Shown: positions 11,879 through 20,574 of the stretch, in pieces
Position numbering within the stretch: the stretch's first letter is position 1
Layout: each line of letters opens with the position of its first letter
From: Tenrec ecaudatus
Lineage: Eukaryota > Chordata > Mammalia > Afrosoricida > Tenrecidae
Direction of reading: 5' to 3'
Length of the DNA stretch: 64,000 nt
NCBI RefSeq assembly: GCF_050624435.1
Contig: NC_134542.1
Span: forward strand, 113,381,677-113,445,676
Position numbers and translations under genes: made by a program
The notes under the pieces: generated by a model
What the model was told of the DNA's origin: nothing
What the model saw: only the letters and a program-made list of their open reading frames with translations
Databases searched by the model: none

Positions 11879-12547
11879 TGTCAGTTTGTCATACTGTGAT
11901 AGCTTGTGTGTAGCTGTGATGCTGGAAGCTATTTCATTGGTATTTTTAATGCCAGCAGAACCACCCAAAGGGAACAATTATCAACAGAGCTTAGTACCTA
12001 GAACAGAATATGGAGAATTAATCGAATAAACCATTCGCTTTGGAGGAATTAGCCACTGAAATTAGCCATTGAAATATGGTCAAATACTGAAGGTCTAAAG
12101 AATAGAAGCAGAACATCGTCAGATATCGGACCAAAAGATGAGTCCCTCAGTTAGAATGCACTTATAATATGACTGAGGAAGAGCAGTCTTCTTAAAACAG
12201 GGGTTCTCAACTTGGGTCGCGAGCCCTATTGGGATGGAACTACTCTTTCATAGGGGTCGCCTGATTCATAACAGTAGCAAAATTACAGTTACGAAGTAGC
12301 AATAAAAAGAATGTTATGATTGGGGGGGTCACCATAACATGAGGAACTGTATGAAAGTGTCATGGCATTAGGAAGGTTGAGAACTACTGTCTTAAAGTAA
12401 AGTCAATCACAATGATGTGAATGGAGTAATGCGGATGGGGCACTACTCAAAATGTAAAGAAACAGCTGCAAAAAACTACTAATATTGGTACTTGGAGGTT
12501 CAAAATATGAATCTAGGAAAATTGGAAGTAGTCAAAAATGCAATGGA
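11879..12547 (+). mobile_element. RTE/BovB LINE, 5' segment (start of element and ORF)
   Basis: It begins 'tgtcagtttgtcatactgtg' and continues 'gctgtgatgctggaagctat', the 5' end of the afrotherian RTE (BovB-type) LINE as I know it. Near the right edge the plus strand reads atgaatctaggaaaattgg, giving MNLGKLEVVKNAM, the start of the RTE ORF just before the endonuclease domain. The reading is broken at 12547 by an L1 insertion and resumes at 17574-17735. A SPIN element interrupts the upstream part. BovB elements spread horizontally between squamates and mammals; afrotherians are among the known hosts. Confidence 0.65.
12198..12389 (+). mobile_element. SPIN-type hAT miniature transposon (MITE)
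   Basis: Terminal inverted repeats CAGGGGTTCTCAAC / GTTGAGAACTACTG bound a 192 bp element with the internal phrases 'gggtcgcgagccc', 'aacagtagcaaaattacagt' and 'aacatgaggaactgtat'. These are the words of the SPIN/URR1 non-autonomous hAT family. The 8 bp target duplication is tcttaaaa (12190-12197) versus tcttaaag (12390-12397). It carries no transposase. It sits inside the RTE 5' segment, so it jumped after that copy landed. Confidence 0.85.
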
Positions 12548-12938
12548 CCATGGTGTGCTCCACTCTCTCCTCCTCCCCCTTGATCTACTCCCTAGTGCTC
12601 CCATCAGATATGTCCCTCTTCTGGAGCTACAGATTCAGGGCGTCCTTTGAAATACATTCTTCTGTGGGGAGGGGAAGGTGTCCACATAGTTGGGATAGAG
12701 GCCGGTCCCTCAGACATCTCCATTGGTTACCTAATTCATGCCAGTATGTTGCATTCATATATTGGAGCACTGGTTGAAGTTTGGTCCCTGTTTCCCTGTA
12801 GAGATATAAACAATACCCTTACCTTGGTGGGTTAGTGCCCTGTTCCCCAGCTACCCATTTCTTTTTTTCCCCTTTTCCACCCCTCCTTTTTAGTTGGCTA
12901 CCATATGCATCCCTGGATTTGGTCTAGCCCCTGCCATA

Positions 12939-13596
12939 CTACCTGGTCCTCACCCAAGGAATGTTTGGATACAGTAGCTTTTTCCCTATGCCCTTCTGTA
13001 TTTTTTTTAAGCTTACCTCAGCGAACTCATGTTGTACTTGGCTTACTTTGCTTAGCATGATCTCCTCCAGTTCTTCCCATGCAGCGAATGCTTCATACAT
13101 TCATCACTGCTTTTTAGCGATGCATAGTACTCTATTACATGTTTGTACCACAGTGTTTTAATCCACTCATCAGTTGATGGAAATTTCGGTTGTTTCCAAC
13201 CCCTTGCAATTGTGAACTGTGCTGCAATGAACACTGGAGCACAGATGTCTGGCCGTGGTTTGCTTCTTGCCTCTTCTGGGTATATGCCCAGTAGGGAGAT
13301 TGCTGCATCATATGGTAGCTCGATTTCCGTCTGTTTTAGGTATCGCCAGATTGATTTCCATAGTGGCTGTGCATACCTACAGGTGCACCAGCAGTGGATG
13401 AGAGTTCCTGTTTCCCCACAGCCCCTCCAATATTTGTTGCTTTCTGATTCTTTGAATTGGGCTATCTTTGAGGATGGTAGGTGGTACTTCATTGTTGTTT
13501 TAATTTGCATTTCTTTTATGGCTACAGATCGGGAACATTATCTCATATGTTTGTTGGCCATTTGGATTTCTGCTCCTGTGAAACTTCTGTTCAGAT
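12939..13596 (-). pseudogene. L1 ORF2 C-terminal remnant (distal part)
   Basis: The minus strand holds a 152-codon open stretch (13052-13510) with the ORF2 C-terminal cysteine-rich region: YWRGCGETGTLIHCWCTC, then PLWKSIWRYLK, ISLLGIYPEE and EWIKTLWYKHVIEYYASLK. The first cysteine of the usual CWRGCGE motif is tyrosine. A frameshift near 13090 leads into a second frame (EELEEIMLSKVSQVQHEF) that ends at a TAG at 12939-12941, the likely ORF2 stop. The C-terminal domain contributes to RNA binding during retrotransposition. This copy is inactive. Confidence 0.8.
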
Positions 13597-13611
13597 ACTT
13601 TCTTTGTTTTT

Positions 13612-14926
13612 TTTTTCCTCTGAAATATTTTAATATTATGTTTTTTGTTTTATTCTTATATGATCATATATATACATATATCATTGGATAAGCTAATTAC
13701 AACAAACAAACAAGCCCACTGCCATCCAGTTGATTCCAACTCATAGGAACCCTTTGGAGCTGTTCCAGATTGTAAATCTTTACAGGAGCAGACAGCCTCA
13801 TCTTTCTCTTTTTTTGATGGTTTATTTTTATTTTATTTTAAATCTTTTTATTGGGGCTCATAAGGCTCTTATCACAATCTGTACATACATCAATTGAGCA
13901 AAGCACCCTTATACATTCGTTGCACTCGTCACTCTCATAATTCACCTTCCAATTGGGTTCCTGGAATCAGCTCGGTTTCCCTTTTTTTCCCCCCATCCCC
14001 CTCCCTCCCCGATCCCACCCCTGGTTCCTTGAGAGTTTATAAATAATTATTATATTTTATCTTACACTCCCTGGCGTCTCCCCTCACCCGCCTCCCCCTT
14101 GCCAATCTCCCAGAGAGGAGGTTACACATAGATCTCCGAGATCGGTTCTCCCTTTCTACATGCCCTTCCCTCCTGGTGTCGCCACTCCCACTGCTGGTGT
14201 TGAGGGGTTCGTCTGTCCTAGATTACCTGTGCCTCCAGATCCCCACTGCACTGCTGTACATCCTCTGGTATAACCAGGTCCGCAAGGCAAGGTAGGATTG
14301 GAGTCATGATGATTGGGAGGAGAGGAAGCGTTCAGGAACCAGAGGAAGGTTTTGAGTTTCATTATTGCTACACTGAACCCTGAGTGGCCCCTCTCCTCCT
14401 CACTACCCCTCTGGAAGGGGTGTCCAGCTGTCTACAGGTGGGCATTCGGTCCCCATCATACACTCCCCCTCTTTCACGGTGATGTGATTCTCACCACCAC
14501 CCCACCTTTGATGTTGGAGACCTGGTCTCCTCTGTCCTTCATGGTCACCTATGTTGGTGTGCTGCTTCCGTGTGGGCTCGGTTGCTTCTGGGCTAGATGG
14601 CCGCTTGTTTGCTTTCAAGCCTTTAAGTCCCCAGACGCTATATCTCTCAGTAGCCGGGCACCATCCGCCTTCTTCACCACACTTGCATATGCACACTTTC
14701 GTCTTCAGCCATTATGTGAGGAAGGTGATCACACAATGATTGTTTTTGTTCCTTTGTATCTGCTACATGGTCCATTCAACACCTTGTATTCGCTCAGGCC
14801 GTGTGCTTCTTCTCTGTGGGCTTTGTTGCTTCTGAGCTAGATGGCCGCTTATTTGCTTTCAAGCCTTTAAGACCCCAGACGCTATATCTTTTTTTGATAG
14901 CCGGGCACCATCAGCTTTCTTCACCA
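13612..14926 (-). mobile_element. Nested 5'-truncated L1 3' UTR with extra 3' sequence (candidate transduction)
   Basis: Target duplication actttctttgttttt occurs at 13597-13611 and 14927-14941, inside the ORF2 remnant. Read on the minus strand, the insert starts truncated (…ttggtgaagaaagctgatgg), carries two tandem 3' UTR units and reaches the L1 3' end at 'tttttattggggctcat' (about 13845). Then comes an A-rich stretch, about 190 bp of unrelated sequence that includes an AfroSINE, and the final poly(A) (T-run 13606-13616). L1 body, poly(A), foreign DNA, second poly(A), then duplication is the expected arrangement for a 3' transduction. Confidence 0.7.
13712..13806 (-). mobile_element. AfroSINE fragment inside the candidate transduced segment
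   Basis: 'aagcccactgccatccagtt', 'gattccaactcataggaacc' and 'ttacaggagcagacagcctc' form the antisense tail half of the SINE. It lies between the L1 3' end and the terminal poly(A) of the nested insertion. It either came along with the transduced DNA or inserted into the tail later. Confidence 0.7.
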
Positions 14927-14941
14927 ACTTTCTTTGTTTTT

Positions 14942-15565
14942 GAAAGCTAGCAGAGTATTGTAGATTTTAGTAATAAGGCCTTTGTCTGATGTGTCATTGC
15001 TAAAGATGTTTTCCCAGTCAGTGGACTCTTTTATTACTCTCTTGGTGAATTCGTTTTGATTTACACAGGTGTTTTACCTTCAGTATATCCCATTTGTCAA
15101 TTTGTGCTTCCTCTGTGCTTGTGTCTTTCCCTATTCTGAAAACCTATGCATTCCCTGTGCCTAAGTTCTCAAATTGTTCCCAATTCCCTCATTGATGGCC
15201 CTAATAGTTTGTGGCTTAACTTCTAGGTCTGTGATTCACCTTGGGTTTATTATTGTGCATGGAGTGAGATAAGGGTCTTGCTTCATTTTTCTGCAGGTAG
15301 ATAAACATTTTTTTCCAGCACCACTTGTTAAAGAGGGCATCTGTTTCCCATTTGATATTTTTGGGGCCCTTAACAAAGATCAGTTGTCTGTATGCTGATG
15401 ATTTTATTTCTGGGTTTTAAGTTATTTTCCATTGGTCTGAGTATCTGTCATTGTACCAATACCATGCAGTTTTGACAACTGTGGCTGTATAGTATGTGCT
15501 AAAGTCAGGTAAAGCAAGCCCTCCCACTTTGTCCTTCTTCTTGAGGAGTTCTCTGATTAGAGCAG
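14942..15565 (-). pseudogene. L1 ORF2 remnant (proximal part)
   Basis: This is the continuation of the ORF2 sequence split by the nested L1. Antisense ORF2 phrases are evident: 'tagtaataaggcctttgtct', 'ttcagtatatcccatttgtc', 'gttttgacaactgtggctgt' and 'tccagcaccacttgttaaag'. It ends at the inversion junction near 15565. It is full of stops and small frameshifts. Confidence 0.7.
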
Positions 15566-17573
15566 CCAGTCCACAGAGAGGACCACATGGCTGACCCTAC
15601 TATGAGACATGATATCCCTCACTGACCCATAGTCCTCTAGGGGACACCAGAGACACAATATGATAATTGTACCTGATCTGATCCCGCCACATCGAGGCAA
15701 AACACTAAGGGGGTGCAACAGAACAGCAAAGGAACATAGCGGCGAGGTCCCCAGGGAATGCTGAAGGAGGACTTTGGGGCCAGGGCATGGTGCCCCAACA
15801 GACTGGACTGGAAAATACTCCTAAAAGTCAAAAAACAGTCCATGAACTAACTACAACCTTTTCTTTCTTGTCTTTTCTTGTCATTAGTTTGTTGTTTTGT
15901 TGTGTATTGTTGCTTGGTTTTGCTCTGTCTTGTTTTTGTGCATGTTATTATCTCTGCAGGTCTGTCTAAATAAGATAGGCTGGATGAACAATCTGGAGGA
16001 GAAAACAATGGGACCAACAGTTCCAGGGGGACATGAGAGAGGAGGAATTGGGGAGAAAGGTAGGGCTGTTAACAAACCCAGAGACAATGGAGCAACAAGT
16101 GACCCAACTCAGTGGTGAGGAGGGCGTAGGAGGCCTGGTAGGACATGATCAAAGGTAATGTAACCAAGAGGAATTACTGAAACCCAAATGAAGACTGAGC
16201 ATGATAGTGGGACAAGAGGAAAGTCAAAGGAAATAGAGGAAAGAGCTAGGAGGCAAAGGGCATTTATAGAGGTCTAAATAAATGTATGTACATATGCAAA
16301 TATATTTATATATGAGGATAGGGAAACAGATCTATGTGCATGTATTTATAGTTTTAGTATTAAGGTAGCAGAAGGACATTGGGCCTCCACTCAAGTACTC
16401 CCTCAATGCAAGAATACTTTCTTCTATTAAATTGGCATTCCATGATGCTCACCTTCCCAACACAACAGCTGAAGAGAGTGTGGGTGAATAAGCAAATGTG
16501 GTGAAGAAAACTGGTGGTGCTCGGCTATCAAAAGCTATAGCATCTGGGGTCTTAAAAGCCATCTAGCTGAGAAGCAACAAAACCCACATGAAAGAAGCAC
16601 ACCTGCCTGTGTTATCACGAGGTGCCAAAGGGATCAGGCATCAAAGAACAAAACTTCGTATCATTGTGTGCTCATATTCCTGATACAATAACTGAAAACA
16701 AATGGATGCATAAGCAAATGTGGTGAAGAAAGCTGATGGTGCCCCGCTATCAAAAGATATAGCATCTGGGTTCTTAAAAGCTTGAAGGTAAACAAGAGGT
16801 CATCTAGCTCCAAAGCAACAAAGCCCATATGGAAGAAGAACACCGGCCTGTGTGATCACGAGGTGTCAAAGGGATCAGGTATCAGGCATCATCAGAACAA
16901 AAAAATCATAGTGAATGAAGGGGGGAGTGTGGAGTGGAAACCCAAAGCCCATTTGTAGGTGACTAGACATCCCCTTACAGAAGGGTCTTGGGGAGGAGAC
17001 GGGCCAGTTAGTTTGCAAAGTAGCAATGATGACACATACAACTTTCCTCTAGTCCCTAAATGCTTCCTCCTCCCCCAGTATCATGGTCCCAATTCTACCT
17101 TACAAATCTGGCTAGACCAGAGGATGTTCACTGGTACAGATAGGAACTGGAAACACAGGGAAGCCAGGGCAGATGATCCTTTGAGGACCAGTCATGAGCA
17201 TGGCGATACTGGGAGGGTAAAAGGAGGGTGGGTTGGAAAGGAGGATGCTGATTACAAGGATGTACATGTGACCTCCTTCCTGGGGGATGGACAACAGAGA
17301 AGTGGGCAAAAGGAGATGTCAGATAGGGAAAGATTAGACAAAATAATAATTTATAAATTATAAAGGATTTATGAGGGAAGGGGAAGCAGGGAGGGATGGG
17401 AAAAATGAAGAGCTGATGCCAGGGCCTTAGGTAGAGATCAAATGTTTTGAGAATGATGAGGACAATGGATGTACAAATGTGCTTTACATAGTTGATGCAT
17501 GTATGGATTGTGATAAAAGTTGTATGAGCCCCTAATAAAATGATAAAAAATAACAAAAAACAAAAGAAAACCA
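15566..17573 (+). mobile_element. L1 long 3' UTR (plus-strand arm of the inverted insertion)
   Basis: It aligns along its length with the 60410-62161 copy: 'agacatgatatccctcactg', 'ggagaaaacaatgggaccaa', 'acattgggcctccactcaag', and 'gatcaggtatcaggcatcat'. Two tandem units occur at 16490-16665 and 16705-16890 where the 60 kb copy has one. The 3' end reads 'tgtatgagcccctaataaaa' with a degenerate A-rich tail. Small frames here are not genes. Confidence 0.8.
16485..16890 (+). repeat. Two tandem ~215 bp units within the L1 3' UTR
   Basis: Each unit runs aagcaaatgtggtgaagaaa, then 'tatcaaaag', 'atagcatctggg', 'catctagct', 'gaagcaacaaa', 'gcctgtgt', 'atcacgaggt'. Starts at about 16491 and 16710 define the period. 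The corresponding part of the 61320-61500 copy has a single unit. Confidence 0.75.
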
Positions 17574-17735
17574 AAAAATTCAATGGAATACATAAAGATA
17601 GACTCAGTGTTAGCAAAATGGACTGGGATTGGCCATGTGTAGTCAGAAAAGCATGTGGGTTACTATGCTGAGAATGATACAGTCAAGGGGAATGCATAAC
17701 TTTGCATTCTTTGTCTAAAATGATATTTCTTTCTT
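17574..17735 (+). mobile_element. RTE/BovB LINE, endonuclease-domain segment
   Basis: After the L1 insertion the RTE frame resumes: AKWTGIGHV, a stop, SEKHVGYYAENDTVKGNA. This is the N-terminal part of the RTE apurinic endonuclease domain, directly continuing the MNLGKLEVVKNAM reading that stops at 12547. The segment ends where another L1 begins at about 17736. The next recognisable RTE sequence (19729) is from the reverse transcriptase, so a large internal part is missing. Confidence 0.65.
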
Positions 17736-17954
17736 TTTATAGTTATTATTTTTAAATAATTTTATTGGGTGCTCATAAACCTCTTATAACATTCCATACA
17801 TCAATTGCATCAAGCATATTTGTACAAGATGACATCATCATTTTTTTTTTTTTTTACCATTCGTAACTTGGATTTTAGTTTGGCAGGGACCCCCACGTAT
17901 AAGCTCCAAAGGGCTTAACTTTAACTATCCCTAGGTCCGTTCTAATTCTTTTTT

Positions 17955-18183
17955 TTTTTTTAATTTTAACAATTTATTGGGGCTCATACAATTCTTTTCA
18001 CAGTTCATATATATACATACATCAATTGTATAAAGCACATCTGTACAGTCTTTGCCCTAATCATTTTTTTCTCTTTTCTTCTTTTACATTTTATTAGGGA
18101 CTCATACAACTCTTACCACAATCCATACATATACATACATCAATCGTATAAAGCACATCCATACATTCCCTGCCCCAATCATT
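17955..18183 (-). repeat. Tandem duplication of the L1 3' terminal ~115 bp
   Basis: 'ctcatacaattcttttcaca...tcaattgtataaagcac...ccctaatcatt' (about 17975-18067) is followed by a second copy, 'ctcatacaactcttaccaca...tcaatcgtataaagcac...ccccaatcatt' (about 18092-18184). Either a very short L1 3' end inserted into the first copy, or the segment duplicated locally. Confidence 0.65.
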
Positions 18184-18725
18184 CTCAAGGCATTTGCTCT
18201 CCACCCAAGCCCCTTGCACCAGGTCCTCTTTTTTTTCTCCTCCTCCCTCCCCATTCCCCCCTCCCCCATATGCCCTTGGTAATTTATACATCGTTGCTCT
18301 GTCATATCTTGCCCTATCCGTAGTCTCCCCTCCCCCCTTCTCTGCTGTCCCTCTCCCAGGGAAGAGGTCACATGCGGATCCTTGTAATCAGTTCCCCCTT
18401 TCCAACCCACTCACCCTCCACTCTCCCAGCATCGTCCCCCACACCCTTGGTCCCGAAGGTATCATCCACCCTGGATTCCCCGTACCTCCAACCCCCATAT
18501 GCACCAGTGTACAGCCTCTGTCCTATCCAGCCCTGCAAGGTAGAATTCGGATCATGGTAGTTGGGGGGAGGAAGCATCCAGGATCCGGGGGAAAGCTGTG
18601 TTCTTCATCGATACTACCTCACACCCTAATTAACCCATCTCCTCTCCTAAACCCCTCTATGAGGGGATCTCCATTGGCCGACACTTGGGCCTTGGGTCTC
18701 CACTCTGCACTTCCCCCTTCATTTA

Positions 18726-18795
18726 ATATATATATATACATATATATACATACATATATACATATACACATATATACACATACATACACACACTT
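18726..18795. repeat. ATAC/TA-rich microsatellite
   Basis: Runs of tatata, tacatacata and cacacatacatac interrupt the L1 3' UTR. A T-run follows at 18799-18814. Confidence 0.85.
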
Positions 18796-18859
18796 ACATC
18801 TTTTTTTTTTTTTTGCATGATGCCTTATACCTGGTCCCTTGGGCACCTCGTGATCGCAC

Positions 18860-19275
18860 CGGCCGGTGTGCTTCTTCCATGTGGGCTTATTTGCTTCCGA
18901 GCTAGATGGCCACTTGTTCACCTTCAAGCCTTTAAGACCCCAGACACTATCTCTTTTGATAGCCGGGCACCATCAGCTTTCTTCACCACATTTGCTTATG
19001 CACCCATTTGTCTTCAGCGATCCTATCATGGAGGTGTGCAGTCAATGATATGATTTTTTGTTCTTTGATGCCTGGTAACTGATCCCTTTGGGACCACTCG
19101 CTCACTCAGGCTGGTGTGTTCTTCCATGTGGACTTTGTTGCTTCTGAGCTAGATGGCCGCTTGTTTATCTTCAAGCCTTTAAGACCCCAGTCACTATCTC
19201 TTTTGATAGCCGGGCACCATCAGCTTTCTTCACCACATTTACTTGTTCACACACTTTGGCTCCAGCCGTTGTGTC
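18860..19275 (-). repeat. Two tandem units of the L1 3' UTR
   Basis: Each unit contains tcttccatgtgg, gagctagatggcc, 'cttcaagcctttaagacccc', and tagccgggcaccatcagctt. The two starts (about 18866 and 19110) give a period near 240 bp. The same arrangement in opposite orientation is seen at 16485-16890 and, diverged, at 14540-14926. Confidence 0.75.
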
Positions 19276-19728
19276 GGGAGAGTGAGCATCATAGAGTTCC
19301 AATTTAATAAAAGAAGGTATTCATGCATTGAGGGAGTGTTTGAGTAGAGGCCCAAGGTCCTTCCGCCACCTTAATACTTGACCTATAAATATAGACACAT
19401 AGATCTATTTCCCCATCCTCCTATATATATTTGCGACATCATCATTTTCTAAACATTTACTTTCTACTTGAGTTGTTATCAGCTCCTCTTGTTTTCTCTC
19501 CCTCCCCCTTCTCACCTTTATGACCCCTTGATAACTTATAAATTATTATTGTTTTCATATCTTACACTGACCACTAATTTCCTTCACCAACATTTCTGTT
19601 GTTCAACCCCCTGGGAGTAGGAGGTTATGTGTTGATTTCTGTGATTGGTTCCCCCTTCCTCCCCTCATCTCTCCACTTTCCCCCTACCCTTCTGGTATCG
19701 CTACTCCCATTTCTGTTCCTGAGGGTTG

Positions 19729-20562
19729 GGTTCTATGAAGGATACAGCGTCAGGATAGGAAGGAGGGTTTTGACAATTGGTGATATGCGGATGGCACAGC
19801 CTTGCTGAAAGTGAAGAGGACTTGAAACACTTGCTGATGAAGATCAAGGATTGCAGCCTTTGGTATGAGTTAAAATTCAATGTATAGAAGACCAAAATTC
19901 TGACAACTGAATCATTAGATAACATCATGATAAATGGAAAATTATTGAGTTTGTCTAGGATTTCATCTTCCTTGGATTCTCAATCAATGCTCATGGAAGC
20001 AGCAGCCAAGGGTTCAAAAGTTATGTTGCATCAGGTAAATCTATAAGATACCTTTTTAAAATTTTGGAAGACAAGAATGTTACTTTGAGGACTAACCCGT
20101 GCTTGACTCAAGCCCTGGTATTTTCAATGGCCTCATATGCATGTGGAAGTTGGATACTGAATAAGGAAGACTAAAGAAGAATTGATGCATTTGAATTGTG
20201 ATGGCAATGCATATTGAAAGTGCTATGCACTGCCAAGCAGACAAACACATTCATTTTAGAAGTACAGCCAGAGTGCTCCTTAGAGCCAAGGATGGGGAGA
20301 CTTCATCTCAAGTACTTTGGACATGTCAGGAGAGACCAGTCCCCGGAGAAGGACGTTATGTTTGGTGAAGCGGAGGAGCTGCAAAAAAGAGGAAGCACCT
20401 TCAATGAGATAGAGTGACATAGTGGTACAATACTGAGTTCAAGCACAGGAGCAATCGTGAGGATGGTGCGGAACAGGGACGAGTTTTGTGTTGCTGTTCA
20501 TGGGGCTGCTGGGGATCAGAACCAACTTGATGGCAGCTAACAACAGCCACCACCACCAAACA
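19729..20562 (+). pseudogene. RTE/BovB ORF remnant: RT palm to C-terminus, with 3' tail
   Basis: Pieces in three frames follow the RTE order: RIGRR, YADGTALL (the catalytic YADD box with the last Asp changed to Gly), ESEEDLKHLLMKIKDCS, ILTTESLDNIMINGK, RIDAFEL region, ILEVQPECSLEPRM, LKYFGHVRRDQSPEKD, and finally EFCVAVHGAAGDQNQLDGS. It ends with the CAACAG/CACCAA short tail typical of RTE elements (20535-20562). Many stops and frameshifts make it dead. It is the 3' end of the same copy that starts at 11879. Confidence 0.75.
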
Positions 20563-20574
20563 ACATATGGTAGT

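Larger units (their letters stand above)
12548..17573 (+). mobile_element. L1 insertion with 5' inversion (twin priming), disrupted by a later L1
   Basis: The whole block is flanked by aaaaatgcaatgga (12534-12547) and aaaaattcaatgga (17574-17587), a 14 bp target duplication with one mismatch. The right part (about 15566-17573) is plus-strand L1 3' UTR ending in AATAAAA and an A-rich tail. The left part (12548-15565) is the upstream part of the same element in reverse: ORF2 interior, ORF2 C-terminus and 3' UTR start. The reverse complement of 12548-12700 matches the start of the uninverted copy at 60221-60380. The plus segment picks up about 40 bp further on, so the inversion junction lost roughly 40 bp. 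This is the classic twin-priming outcome. A second L1 (13612-14926) sits inside the inverted part. Confidence 0.8.
17845..19434 (-). mobile_element. Nested L1 3' end with candidate 3' transduction
   Basis: Perfect 14 bp target duplication gacatcatcatttt at 17831-17844 and 19435-19448. Read on the minus strand: truncated L1 3' UTR with two tandem units, L1 3' end near 17970 (tttattggggctcatacaat), poly(A) (T-run 17949-17961), about 93 bp of unrelated DNA (17856-17948), and a second poly(A) (T-run 17841-17855). This order is what a read-through 3' transduction leaves. Confidence 0.75.
17736..19728 (-). mobile_element. L1 3' UTR copy split by a nested L1
   Basis: The two outer pieces, 17736-17844 ('tttattgggtgctcataaac' onward) and 19435-19728 ('cttgataacttataaattat', 'gggagtaggaggttatgtg'), are consecutive parts of one antisense L1 3' UTR. 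They are interrupted by the insertion at 17845-19434. It is 5'-truncated near 19728, where RTE sequence resumes. I see no target duplication for this outer copy, so its insertion was probably accompanied or followed by deletion of RTE sequence. Confidence 0.65.

Noticed and set aside
13143-13691. 182-codon plus-strand frame
   Set aside because: It is the shadow of the L1 ORF2 C-terminus on the opposite strand (minus, 13052-13510).
14313-14840. 175-codon open frame
   Set aside because: It is in the nested L1 3' UTR. The sister copies at 18.6-19.3 kb have stops in the same frame.
18194-18820. 208-codon open frame, P/S-rich with an IYIYIH end
   Set aside because: Antisense-oriented L1 3' UTR with C-rich and TA-rich simple sequence. 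Homologous copies do not keep the frame open.
16485-19275. CRISPR-like or satellite array suggested by recurring units
   Set aside because: The units are parts of separate L1 3' UTR copies in opposite orientations, with one to two units each, not a regular array.
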